Shown: one piece after another, positions 1-5,799 of the stretch | Numbering within the stretch: position 1 is the stretch's first letter | Layout: each line of letters starts with the position of its first letter | Assembly: GCA_017998585.1 (NCBI GenBank) | Contig: JAGOCT010000129.1 | Span: forward strand, 1-5,799 | Source of the DNA: Candidatus Cloacimonadota bacterium | GTDB taxonomy: Bacteria > Cloacimonadota > Cloacimonadia > Cloacimonadales > WRIO01 | Length of the DNA: 5,799 nt | Reading direction: 5' to 3' | Notes under the pieces: model-generated | The model's database searches: none | Told to the model about the DNA's origin: nothing | What the model saw: only the letters and a program-made list of their open reading frames with translations | Program-made: the position numbers and the translations under genes

Positions 1-795
1 TTTGGGAATAACAAAGGGGTTAAAATTGGAGGCTTGGGGGCGACCCTGAGTAATTGTATTTTTTATAATCCGGAATTGGATTATGAAATGGAGATTGGTT
101 CTGAAAACATTCCCCATATTCCGGTGTTCCTGAATTATTCTCTGCTTTACGGGGGATTGAACAGAGTTAAGTTTTACAGTGATCAGCATACTTTGTATCT
201 AAACAATGTACTGACCGGGGAGCCTCTCTTTTTAGGGCAGGTGACTGACAGCCTGACAGTGGATATGCCAGATTATTATCGTCTGTCTGCCAATTCTCCC
301 TGTATTGACAGCGGGACACCGGATATCAACGGGCTGAATCTGCCGGAAGGCGATATATCAGGGCATCAGAGAGTTTGGAATAACCGGATTGATATGGGCT
401 GTTTTGAATATGATGCGCCACTGCCTGTGGGTGATCAGACAGTCCCTGTTTTAAATGATTACAACCTGAAAAACTTCCCCAATCCCTTCAATTTAAATAA
501 AAATATCGCAACCATTATCTGCTTTGATTATCCGGAAAAAGCCAAATCAGAACCAGAAATTGAAATATTTAATATCAAAGGTCAGAAAGTCAGAACCCTC
601 AAAACCGGTCCCAGTTTAAGAGATCTGGAAATTCAGGCCGGTATTTCCAATAGTATCAGCAATCATCGTAATTACTCTGTATCATGGGATGCAAAAGATG
701 AAAATCATCAGATAGTTGCCAGCGGTGTCTATTTCTACCGTGCAAAAGTCGATGGGAAGATTATCCAGACTCGAAAGATGATGGTAATCAAATAG
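1..795 (+). CDS. Secreted beta-helix / choice-of-anchor protein with FlgD-like C-terminal sorting domain (3' part only)
   Basis: The frame is open from base 1 to the TAG at 793-795, giving 264 residues of C-terminus. The true start lies upstream; the TTG at 34 is only an internal codon. Residues ~1-95 look like the end of a parallel beta-helix (GATLSNCIFYNP, a typical coil). Residues ~90-140 carry the choice-of-anchor signature: YRLSANSPCIDSGTPD, then a DISGHQRVWNNRIDMGCFEY stretch. A short linker leads to NFPNPFN (158-164), IFNIKGQKVRTL (~189-200), SVSWDAKD (226-233), SGVYFYRA (241-248) and the end RKMMVIK. This last block matches the FlgD-Ig-like / type IX-like C-terminal tail of exported proteins in Cloacimonadota, Ignavibacteria and relatives. 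The protein is therefore probably cell-surface or extracellular. Its binding partner or substrate cannot be told. One oddity is a ~24-residue loop after RTL, longer than usual. Family call is confident; function is unknown. Confidence 0.88.
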   Translation, partial: FGNNKGVKIGGLGATLSNCIFYNPELDYEMEIGSENIPHIPVFLNYSLLYGGLNRVKFYSDQHTLYLNNVLTGEPLFLGQVTDSLTVDMPDYYRLSANSPCIDSGTPDINGLNLPEGDISGHQRVWNNRIDMGCFEYDAPLPVGDQTVPVLNDYNLKNFPNPFNLNKNIATIICFDYPEKAKSEPEIEIFNIKGQKVRTLKTGPSLRDLEIQAGISNSISNHRNYSVSWDAKDENHQIVASGVYFYRAKVDGKIIQTRKMMVIK

Positions 796-840
796 ACTAT
801 CATGAAAAAATAATTTTTATCAGCTAAGCTATCTTTTTAT

Positions 841-869
841 TTGACAAATTACTGAAAATGGTGTAACTT
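841..869 (+). promoter_or_regulatory. Putative sigma70-type promoter of the alcohol dehydrogenase-kinase cluster
   Basis: A perfect -35 box TTGACA (841-846) is followed after 17 bases by TAACTT (864-869). The latter keeps the most important T, A and final T of the -10 consensus. Transcription would start near 876, leaving a leader of roughly 20-25 bases before the ATG at 899. The -10 is imperfect, so this is a moderate call. No operator-like palindrome is evident beside it. Confidence 0.5.
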
Positions 870-888
870 CTAATTTAAGAGTGACAGT

Positions 889-894
889 GGAGGT
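889..894 (+). promoter_or_regulatory. Shine-Dalgarno deciding the dehydrogenase start
   Basis: GGAGGT lies 4 bases before the ATG at 899. The longer reading from GTG at 881 would put this site inside the gene, has no comparable site of its own, and would start almost at the predicted transcription start. The ATG at 899 is therefore preferred. Confidence 0.7.
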
Positions 895-898
895 AGCT

Positions 899-2065
899 AT
901 GGAGACCGAGATTTTATCACAGCTTAGAAAATATGTCGTTCCGGAAATGGTTTTTGGCACAGGTGCCCGTTTTCTAACAGGCAGATATTTGGAAAATTTC
1001 AATATACGGAATACCATGATTGTAACTGATCCTGGCGTCAGAGAAGCCGGTTGGCTTGATGATGTCATCAGAATATTAAATGAGCAAAAAACACGATACA
1101 TCATTTTTGATCAGGTAACCCCTAACCCGCGTGATTATGAAGTCATGAAAGGTGCAGAAATATATCTTGAAAACAAATGTAACGGCATCATCGCTATAGG
1201 TGGAGGCAGTCCCCTGGATGCTGCTAAAGGGATAGGAATTGTCGCCAACAATGGCGGGTATATTCTTGATTATGAAGGAGTTGACGAGATTCCGTCTGTG
1301 ATACCTCCCCTGATCTGTATTCCCACCACTTCAGGTTCCAGTGCTGATGTATCTCAGTTTGCCATCATAAACGACACAAACAAGAAAAAAAAGATTGCCA
1401 TTATCAGTAAAGCCCTGGTACCGGACATATCCTTAATTGACCCAGAGACAACTACTACAATGGATGCAGAACTGACTGCCGCCACAGGGTTGGATGCTCT
1501 GACCCATGCGATAGAAGCACTGGTTTCAAATGCAAGATCTCCACTAACTGATCTGAATGCCCTTGAAGCCATCAGGCTGGTTTTTGTTCACTTAATAAAT
1601 GCCATTCATAATCCAAAAGACCTGGAAGCCCGTAAAGGAATGTCATTAGCCAGTTTGCTGGCAGGTATGGCTTTTTCTAATGCCAGTCTGGGGGCAGTTC
1701 ATGCCATGGCACATGCGTTAGGAGGTTTATTGGATTTACCTCATGGCAAATGTAATGCCATTCTTCTCCCCCATGTCATTACAAGCAATTATGATTCTTG
1801 CCCTGATCAATATAACAAAATTGGAGAAATCACCGGAATTACACAGAAAGAGATGTCTGATTCAGAAAAAAAAGGCATTATCATACAACAGATAAAAAAC
1901 CTGACCCATCAGGCTGGTATCACAGATACCTTATCAGACCTGCATGTCAGTCAGGAAGCAATGAATGCCTTAACAGATAACGCACTGAAAGATGCCTGTA
2001 TCTATACCAATCCCAAAGATTTGAGCTTCGAAGAACTCAGGGGAATCTATGAATCAGCAAAATAA
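899..2065 (+). CDS. Iron-containing (group III) alcohol dehydrogenase family protein, possibly an ErcA-like regulatory type
   Basis: This is a 388-residue protein, the normal length for the family; a GTG at 881 would add six residues. Numbered from ATG 899, the N-terminal Rossmann-like half carries the nucleotide-binding GGGSPLDAAKG (101-111) and PTTSGSSADVS (142-152). The helical half carries TGLDALTHAIEA and AVHAMAHALGGLLDLPHG. Metal ligands are all present with FucO-like spacing: Asp199, His203, His268 and His282, plus the conserved His272. It should thus bind Fe(II) (or Zn) and NAD(P) and could interconvert an alcohol and an aldehyde in the cytoplasm; the substrate cannot be read from sequence. 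The end overlaps the next gene, a hybrid histidine kinase, by 17 bases. That pairing recalls ErcA of Pseudomonas aeruginosa, an iron-ADH homologue with a role in regulating ethanol oxidation. The family call is very firm. The regulatory role is inferred from context; an ordinary fermentative alcohol dehydrogenase remains possible. Confidence 0.93.
   Translation: METEILSQLRKYVVPEMVFGTGARFLTGRYLENFNIRNTMIVTDPGVREAGWLDDVIRILNEQKTRYIIFDQVTPNPRDYEVMKGAEIYLENKCNGIIAIGGGSPLDAAKGIGIVANNGGYILDYEGVDEIPSVIPPLICIPTTSGSSADVSQFAIINDTNKKKKIAIISKALVPDISLIDPETTTTMDAELTAATGLDALTHAIEALVSNARSPLTDLNALEAIRLVFVHLINAIHNPKDLEARKGMSLASLLAGMAFSNASLGAVHAMAHALGGLLDLPHGKCNAILLPHVITSNYDSCPDQYNKIGEITGITQKEMSDSEKKGIIIQQIKNLTHQAGITDTLSDLHVSQEAMNALTDNALKDACIYTNPKDLSFEELRGIYESAK
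2039..2044 (+). promoter_or_regulatory. Ribosome binding site for the kinase inside the dehydrogenase gene
   Basis: AGGGGA ends 4 bases before the ATG at 2049 and lies within the last codons of the dehydrogenase. It supports the overlapping start and suggests that ribosomes finishing the first gene help start the second. Confidence 0.55.
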
Positions 2066-4088
2066 TCATACAGGCAGAGATCTTATCCGTAACAAACTAT
2101 TGGGGCTTGGTGAAAAATCCCTCAAAAAGAATTATTTTACCCAGCTTCAAGACAGTTCACACGATCTTGAACGCTTTAGAAGTCTGCTAGATCAGGTGAA
2201 CGTTAGTATTATTATTTGCAGAATGCCTGATGGAAATATTGTTGATGCCAACAATTCTGCAGAAAAATATTTTCTGGAATTCCGTCTAAAAGATGAATCT
2301 CATCATATATCCCATTTTTTGGGAGATTCTTTTTTTCAAAATCTGATTACATATTATAAACAAAGCAATCATTTTCAATCACATAATGAGCAACCCTTTT
2401 ATTATATGGAAATTAGTCATAAAAAGCGTGATTTTGAAGTCTCTGTCAGTTTTAAAAAATTAGGTAATGATTGGTTTGTAACTCTCTTTTTTCATGATAT
2501 CAGCATCCAGAAAGCTATTGAGCATTCGCTTCAGGAAAACAGAGCTTATTTGCGTGCTATTATAGATTTGATCAGTGATGCTATCTTTATTCAAAATGCA
2601 GATACGCTAAAGATTGTAGATTATAACCGCTCAGTATATGAAATTTTTGGATATCATGATAATGACCTTAAGAATATGAATCTTTGCGATTTGTGTGTTA
2701 ACCATGATGATTTTCAACATGGCAAAGTTTATGAATATTTTGACAAAGCCAGAACTCAGGGTAGCCAGTCTTTTGAATGGAAAGCAAAAAGAAAGAATCA
2801 TACGATTATCTGGATTGAATTTAATATTCGTTTTGCTGAAATTGGAGACAGAAAAACCTTTATCACCGTTATCAGAGATATTAGTGAACGAAAAGATGAA
2901 GAAGAAAAAAGACTTAGAATGGAACAACAGCTTCTGCATACCCAAAAGCTGGAAAGTCTGGGCATTTTAGCTGGAGGCATTGCCCATGATTTTAATAATA
3001 TTCTGACCGCTATTCTGGGTCATTCTGAACTAGCTATATTAAAATTGGATAAAAAAGAAAATGCCCTGATTCATCTCAATGAAATTAAAAATGCTTCACA
3101 AAGAGCCTCTGAACTGAGTCAACAAATGCTGGCTTATTCAGGTAAAGGGCGTTTTATAGTTGAACCAGTGAATATCAATAAAGTCATCAATGAAATGCTC
3201 GGACTTTTAAAAGTATCCATTTCCAAAAAGGTTCATCTGGAGCTTCGTCTTGAAGAAGACATTCCCCTTTTTGAAGGAGGCGTCTCTCAAATACGACAGG
3301 TGATTATGAACCTGATCACTAATGCTTCTGAGGCTATCGGAGATAAAGATGGCACCATTTCGATTCATACAGGCATAGAAGAAATTAAAGAAAATCACAA
3401 CAACATGTTATTCTTAGATCAGGAAGTACCAAAAGGAAACTGTGTGTTTTTTGAAATCAGAGATACCGGCTGTGGAATGTCAAAAGAAGTATTGGCAAAG
3501 ATCTTTGATCCTTTCTTCACAACAAAATTTACCGGTCGAGGACTGGGAATGTCTGCCATTCTCGGTATCATTAAGGGACACAAAGGACTGATCCATGTGT
3601 ACAGTGAAGTCAATATTGGCACACGCTTCAGAATATTTTTCCCCGCTCTGGAACAACATACTGAAACGGTGCTTATTACACCTGACTTTGACATCAATTC
3701 ATTACACTTGCAAGGAAAAGCACTGATAGTCGATGATGAACCTGCTATATTGTTTATTGCCAAAGAATATATGACTTTTACAGGACTTGAAATTCTCACT
3801 GCCCCTGATGGTGTCGAAGCAGTTGAAGTCTTTAAACATAATCAAAAAGACATTAAACTGGTCATTCTGGATTTAACTATGCCCAATATGAGCGGTGAAG
3901 AAAGTTTCAATATCATCAGAAGTCTGAATTCACATGTTCCTATTCTTCTAATGAGCGGATTTTCTGAATATGAACTATCCCATAGATATTCTGATAAAGG
4001 ATTTGCTGGCTTTATTCAAAAACCTTTTTCTTTTACAGATTTCAGAGAAAAAGTAATGTCAATTCTATTGAATAAGAACGCCCTGTGA
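2049..4088 (+). CDS. Soluble hybrid sensor histidine kinase: N-terminal helix module, PAS-PAS-HisKA-HATPase-receiver
   Basis: This 679-residue protein has no signal peptide or membrane segment, so it is a cytoplasmic sensor. Residues 1-45 are a charged, probably helical module (LLGLGEKSLKK, then LERFRSLLDQ). PAS 1 spans ~45-150 and PAS 2 ~165-280; PAS 2 ends in the typical FITVIRDISERK. A short coiled coil (~280-300) leads to HisKA with the H box GGIAHDFNNIL; His313 is the autophosphorylation site. The ATPase domain shows an N box (NLITNASEA, 421-429), G1 (RDTGCGM, Asp472), an F box (IFDPFFTTK, 485-493) and G2 (GRGLGMS, 496-502). The C-terminal receiver (~557-672) has VDDE (Asp562/563), the phosphoacceptor Asp608 (ILDLTMPN), Ser636 and Lys658 (QKPF). 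All key residues are intact, so it should be active. It has no DNA-binding or enzymatic output, so it needs an HPt protein or another regulator from elsewhere. The PAS ligands are unknown; no LOV-type NCRFLQ cysteine motif is visible. The overlap with the dehydrogenase gene suggests the two work together. Confidence 0.95.
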   Translation: MNQQNNHTGRDLIRNKLLGLGEKSLKKNYFTQLQDSSHDLERFRSLLDQVNVSIIICRMPDGNIVDANNSAEKYFLEFRLKDESHHISHFLGDSFFQNLITYYKQSNHFQSHNEQPFYYMEISHKKRDFEVSVSFKKLGNDWFVTLFFHDISIQKAIEHSLQENRAYLRAIIDLISDAIFIQNADTLKIVDYNRSVYEIFGYHDNDLKNMNLCDLCVNHDDFQHGKVYEYFDKARTQGSQSFEWKAKRKNHTIIWIEFNIRFAEIGDRKTFITVIRDISERKDEEEKRLRMEQQLLHTQKLESLGILAGGIAHDFNNILTAILGHSELAILKLDKKENALIHLNEIKNASQRASELSQQMLAYSGKGRFIVEPVNINKVINEMLGLLKVSISKKVHLELRLEEDIPLFEGGVSQIRQVIMNLITNASEAIGDKDGTISIHTGIEEIKENHNNMLFLDQEVPKGNCVFFEIRDTGCGMSKEVLAKIFDPFFTTKFTGRGLGMSAILGIIKGHKGLIHVYSEVNIGTRFRIFFPALEQHTETVLITPDFDINSLHLQGKALIVDDEPAILFIAKEYMTFTGLEILTAPDGVEAVEVFKHNQKDIKLVILDLTMPNMSGEESFNIIRSLNSHVPILLMSGFSEYELSHRYSDKGFAGFIQKPFSFTDFREKVMSILLNKNAL

Positions 4089-4288
4089 TCTGGTTTAATT
4101 TAGTAATCACTTTGTTTCTGATTTATGATACATGGAACACTCAACATGACAGTTTTGAATTAAAAGTATCCATTACTGGTCTTTTAATGCTACATTACGC
4201 AGGCTATCTTTTCAGCACATTGTTATCAATAATATCCATGATTTGTGCAATAATCATTTACATCATATTTAAATACTACAGATACTGA
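4085..4288 (+). CDS. Possible small hydrophobic membrane protein, 67 residues
   Basis: A GTG at 4085 overlaps the kinase TGA (GTGA), and the frame runs to TGA at 4286-4288. The product has a short hydrophobic N-terminus (~2-14), a polar patch (TWNTQHDSFELK), and a long hydrophobic stretch (~29-62) ending in KYYRY. That would fit one or two membrane segments with a positive end inside. No family is recognised. In favour are the stop-start overlap typical of coupled genes and the lack of any other content in this 300-base stretch. Against it are a non-ATG start, no clear Shine-Dalgarno before the GTG, and the ease with which AT-rich DNA gives hydrophobic readings. If it is not a gene, 4089-4390 is simply a long intergenic region. 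Confidence 0.35.
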   Translation: MIWFNLVITLFLIYDTWNTQHDSFELKVSITGLLMLHYAGYLFSTLLSIISMICAIIIYIIFKYYRY

Positions 4289-4304
4289 TAAAACCTGTTT
4301 TATC
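4287..4304 (+). terminator. Weak AT-rich hairpin, possible terminator of the dehydrogenase-kinase cluster
   Basis: GATAAAA (4287-4293) pairs perfectly with TTTTATC (4298-4304) around a CCTG loop. The stem is almost all A-T and the bases after it (TATCCTCTTTG) are not a clean T run, so it is a poor intrinsic terminator. Its position, right at the end of the small reading frame and before the next promoter, is what favours it. Confidence 0.3.
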
Positions 4305-4337
4305 TATCCTCTTTGTAAATTATAAAGATTTTACTGC

Positions 4338-4365
4338 TTGACAAAATCAAAAATCAGAGTATTAT
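4338..4365 (+). promoter_or_regulatory. Putative sigma70-type promoter of the propeller sensor gene
   Basis: TTGACA (4338-4343) and TATTAT (4360-4365, five of six consensus bases) are 16 bases apart. An overlapping TATAAG (4363-4368) is a weaker alternative at 19 bases. The expected transcript starts around 4372, which is very close to the Shine-Dalgarno at 4372-4379, so the leader would be short. This indicates that the gene is transcribed separately from the upstream kinase. Confidence 0.6.
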
Positions 4366-4371
4366 AAGATT

Positions 4372-4379
4372 AAGGAGGA
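4372..4379 (+). promoter_or_regulatory. Strong Shine-Dalgarno with long spacing
   Basis: AAGGAGGA ends 11 bases before the ATG at 4391. That is longer than the usual 5-9, but no other ATG, GTG or TTG lies in frame between them, so 4391 is kept as the start. Confidence 0.65.
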
Positions 4380-4390
4380 TAAAGAATAAG

Positions 4391-5799
4391 ATGAAAATAT
4401 TCAGATATACAAATCTGATCGCTTATCTGATTCAAGGAATGACCTTGTTATTCTTCTGTTATCTTCCTTATCAGCTTTTTTCTGAGAAAACAGAATTTGG
4501 AGCGCCATTTCTGACCCATTACACGATCAAGGAATACGGAGGAAGTGCTCAGGTTTGGAATGCCGTACAGGACAGAAGAGGTCTGATGTACTTTGGAAAT
4601 GGTTCAGGAGTACTTGAGTTTGATGGAAAACAATGGCAAAAAATACCGGTTTCAAATAATTCTCTGGTGAGTGCACTGGCTACAGATTCACAGGGAAGAC
4701 TCTTTGTAGGTGCAGTAAATGAATTTGGCTATCTAAAACCTGATAAACTGGGGCAGTTAAAATATATCTCTTTATCTCAGCAATTACCTGAGAAAGATAG
4801 ATCTTTTCTGGAAGTTTTTAGGATTTTATGTGTAAGAGATGAAGTCTATTATATTACAAAACATAAAATTTATAAATATTATCAAAACAAACTTAAAAAG
4901 ATCCCTATCAATGGGATGGCGTTCTATGGATTTCAGATAAAAGACAGAATCTTCATTCCGCAAGAAAATATTGGCATCAGCGAACTAAAAAATGATCAAC
5001 TATACCCTCTAAAAAATACTGTTTTTAGTTCTCATATAGGCATGATTCACTATACAGAGAAAGAGTTTATCATCAGTCATAATGACAGTCTTTACTTATA
5101 TAATCTGGAGACTGAATCACATAAACCTTTCAAATCAGCAGCCAATGATTATCTGTATCAAAACTTATATTACTGCAATTCAAGAATTGATGAAAACCGA
5201 TTTGCAATAGGCACCATTTTTGGGGGTGTCCTGATTCTAAACAATCAAGGTAAGATTGAGCAGATCATCAATGAGCCCAGAGGAATGGAAGGGTCAGTTT
5301 ATCATCTGTTTACCGATCAGGATAAAAACCTGTGGGCTTCAACAAACAATGGGATTATTAAAATTGACATCAGTTTTCCTGTCCAGCAATTTACAAAAAA
5401 TCAAAATATAAAAGATTATACCCTGACAAATATCAGATTTAAAAATACACTTTATGTAGGCGCAATGACTGGTCTTATGTATCTGCCCCCCTATCAGATA
5501 TCAAATAATCAGGATAATCACAGTTTTCGCAGAATCGAAAGTTTTCAGGGTGGATGCTGGGGATTAGAAATACTAAACGACAATCTGTTTGCATTAGGAG
5601 ATTATGGTTTATCCGTCATTCAAAACCAGATTGCCAGAGAAATATACAAAACGCCAAGGAATTTTACACTTTCGACCAACCCCAAGTTTCCAAATGCCCT
5701 TTTTGCAGGCTCAGATGGCACCCTGAAATATATAGAACTAAACAAAACGAAAGATTTTAATCAGATACAAGTAATCCATGAATACATTTATAAAGAAAT
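4391..5799 (+). CDS. Two-component-regulator-type beta-propeller sensor (5' part, runs off the right edge)
   Basis: The frame from ATG 4391 stays open to the end of the window: 469 codons with no stop. The N-terminus MKIFRY plus a hydrophobic run (~8-30) is a signal peptide or a membrane anchor, putting what follows outside the cytoplasmic membrane. Residues 38-115 match the start of the propeller sensor family: HYTIKEYGGSAQVWNAVQD, GLMYFGNGSGVLEFDG, then VSALATDSQGRLFVGAVNEFGYL. Another propeller blade is clear at ~303-326 (VYHLFTDQDKNLWASTNNGI), and degenerate blades occur at ~352-365 and ~436-448. Such proteins usually continue with more blades, a Y_Y_Y domain, a membrane helix and a cytoplasmic output: histidine kinase, nucleotide cyclase, SpoIIE-type phosphatase or LuxR/AraC regulator. 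Which one applies here is beyond the edge. The ligand is unknown. It has its own promoter and Shine-Dalgarno, so it is probably not part of the upstream operon. Confidence 0.85.
   Translation, partial: MKIFRYTNLIAYLIQGMTLLFFCYLPYQLFSEKTEFGAPFLTHYTIKEYGGSAQVWNAVQDRRGLMYFGNGSGVLEFDGKQWQKIPVSNNSLVSALATDSQGRLFVGAVNEFGYLKPDKLGQLKYISLSQQLPEKDRSFLEVFRILCVRDEVYYITKHKIYKYYQNKLKKIPINGMAFYGFQIKDRIFIPQENIGISELKNDQLYPLKNTVFSSHIGMIHYTEKEFIISHNDSLYLYNLETESHKPFKSAANDYLYQNLYYCNSRIDENRFAIGTIFGGVLILNNQGKIEQIINEPRGMEGSVYHLFTDQDKNLWASTNNGIIKIDISFPVQQFTKNQNIKDYTLTNIRFKNTLYVGAMTGLMYLPPYQISNNQDNHSFRRIESFQGGCWGLEILNDNLFALGDYGLSVIQNQIAREIYKTPRNFTLSTNPKFPNALFAGSDGTLKYIELNKTKDFNQIQVIHEYIYKE

Noticed and set aside
34..795. 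A complete gene starting at TTG 34
   Set aside because: The same frame is open to base 1 and the residues before 34 continue the beta-helix pattern, so this is the tail of a longer gene.
803..838. A/T hairpin (803-822, one bulge) and a nearby T run (834-838) after the secreted-protein gene
   Set aside because: The stem is nearly all A-T with a bulge, and the T run is separated from it by a dozen bases. A second possible stem (AGC-TAA-GCT) has only 3-4 pairs. Not convincing as an intrinsic terminator.
881..898. GTG at 881 as the start of the dehydrogenase
   Set aside because: No Shine-Dalgarno precedes it, it would lie almost on the predicted transcription start, and the good GGAGGT at 889-894 serves the ATG at 899.
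829..1104. Minus-strand reading frame opposite the dehydrogenase start
   Set aside because: It overlaps a clear plus-strand gene and its promoter, and has no recognisable protein character. The other minus-strand frames at 1354-1572, 2631-2980, 3207-3398 and 3419-3799 were rejected for the same reason.
2695..2970. Plus-strand frame inside the kinase
   Set aside because: It lies fully within PAS 2 and the HisKA lead-in of a well-supported gene in another frame.
4289..4390. Riboswitch or small RNA in the gap before the propeller gene
   Set aside because: Apart from the weak hairpin, promoter and Shine-Dalgarno, the leader would be very short, and no conserved RNA structure was recognised.
5554..5760. 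Plus-strand 68-residue frame near the right edge
   Set aside because: It is an out-of-frame shadow of the propeller gene, whose frame continues uninterrupted through it.

Overview
The window is bacterial, AT-rich, and coding on the plus strand throughout. The organism is probably a Gram-negative member of the FCB superphylum, with Candidatus Cloacimonadota or a neighbouring candidate phylum the best guess. Three things point there: the secreted protein at the left edge ends in a 'NFPNPFN ... GVYFYR ... RKMMVIK' tail, a beta-helix 'choice-of-anchor' region precedes that tail, and a periplasmic two-component-regulator-type propeller protein sits at the right edge. Clear Shine-Dalgarno sequences and TTGACA -35 boxes argue against a typical Bacteroidota genome. 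The assignment is an inference from protein style, not from a marker gene.

Layout. Bases 1-795 are the 3' end of a gene for a large secreted protein that enters from the left. A short gap follows (796-898) with a sigma70-like promoter (841-869) and a Shine-Dalgarno (889-894). Next comes a tight cluster: an iron-dependent (group III) alcohol dehydrogenase-family gene (899-2065), a hybrid PAS-PAS histidine kinase/receiver gene overlapping its end by 17 bases (2049-4088), and a possible 67-residue hydrophobic protein whose GTG start overlaps the kinase stop (4085-4288). A second intergenic gap (4289-4390) holds a weak AT-rich hairpin, a second TTGACA/TATTAT promoter and a strong AAGGAGGA. After it comes the 5' part of a propeller sensor gene (4391 to beyond the right edge).

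How the genes may work together. The main point of interest is the alcohol dehydrogenase-hybrid kinase pair. Its overlap implies translational coupling and similar protein amounts. The arrangement resembles the ErcA regulatory-ADH/sensor-kinase association known from ethanol regulation in Pseudomonas. The kinase is soluble and starts with a ~45-residue module that is not PAS. A reasonable hypothesis is that the dehydrogenase-like protein senses an alcohol, aldehyde or NAD(H) state and passes it to the kinase. The kinase would then hand phosphate from its own C-terminal receiver to a histidine phosphotransfer protein or regulator not in this window. The propeller protein downstream has its own promoter and looks like a separate signalling gene. 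No RNA genes, CRISPR arrays, insertion sequences or phage genes were seen.
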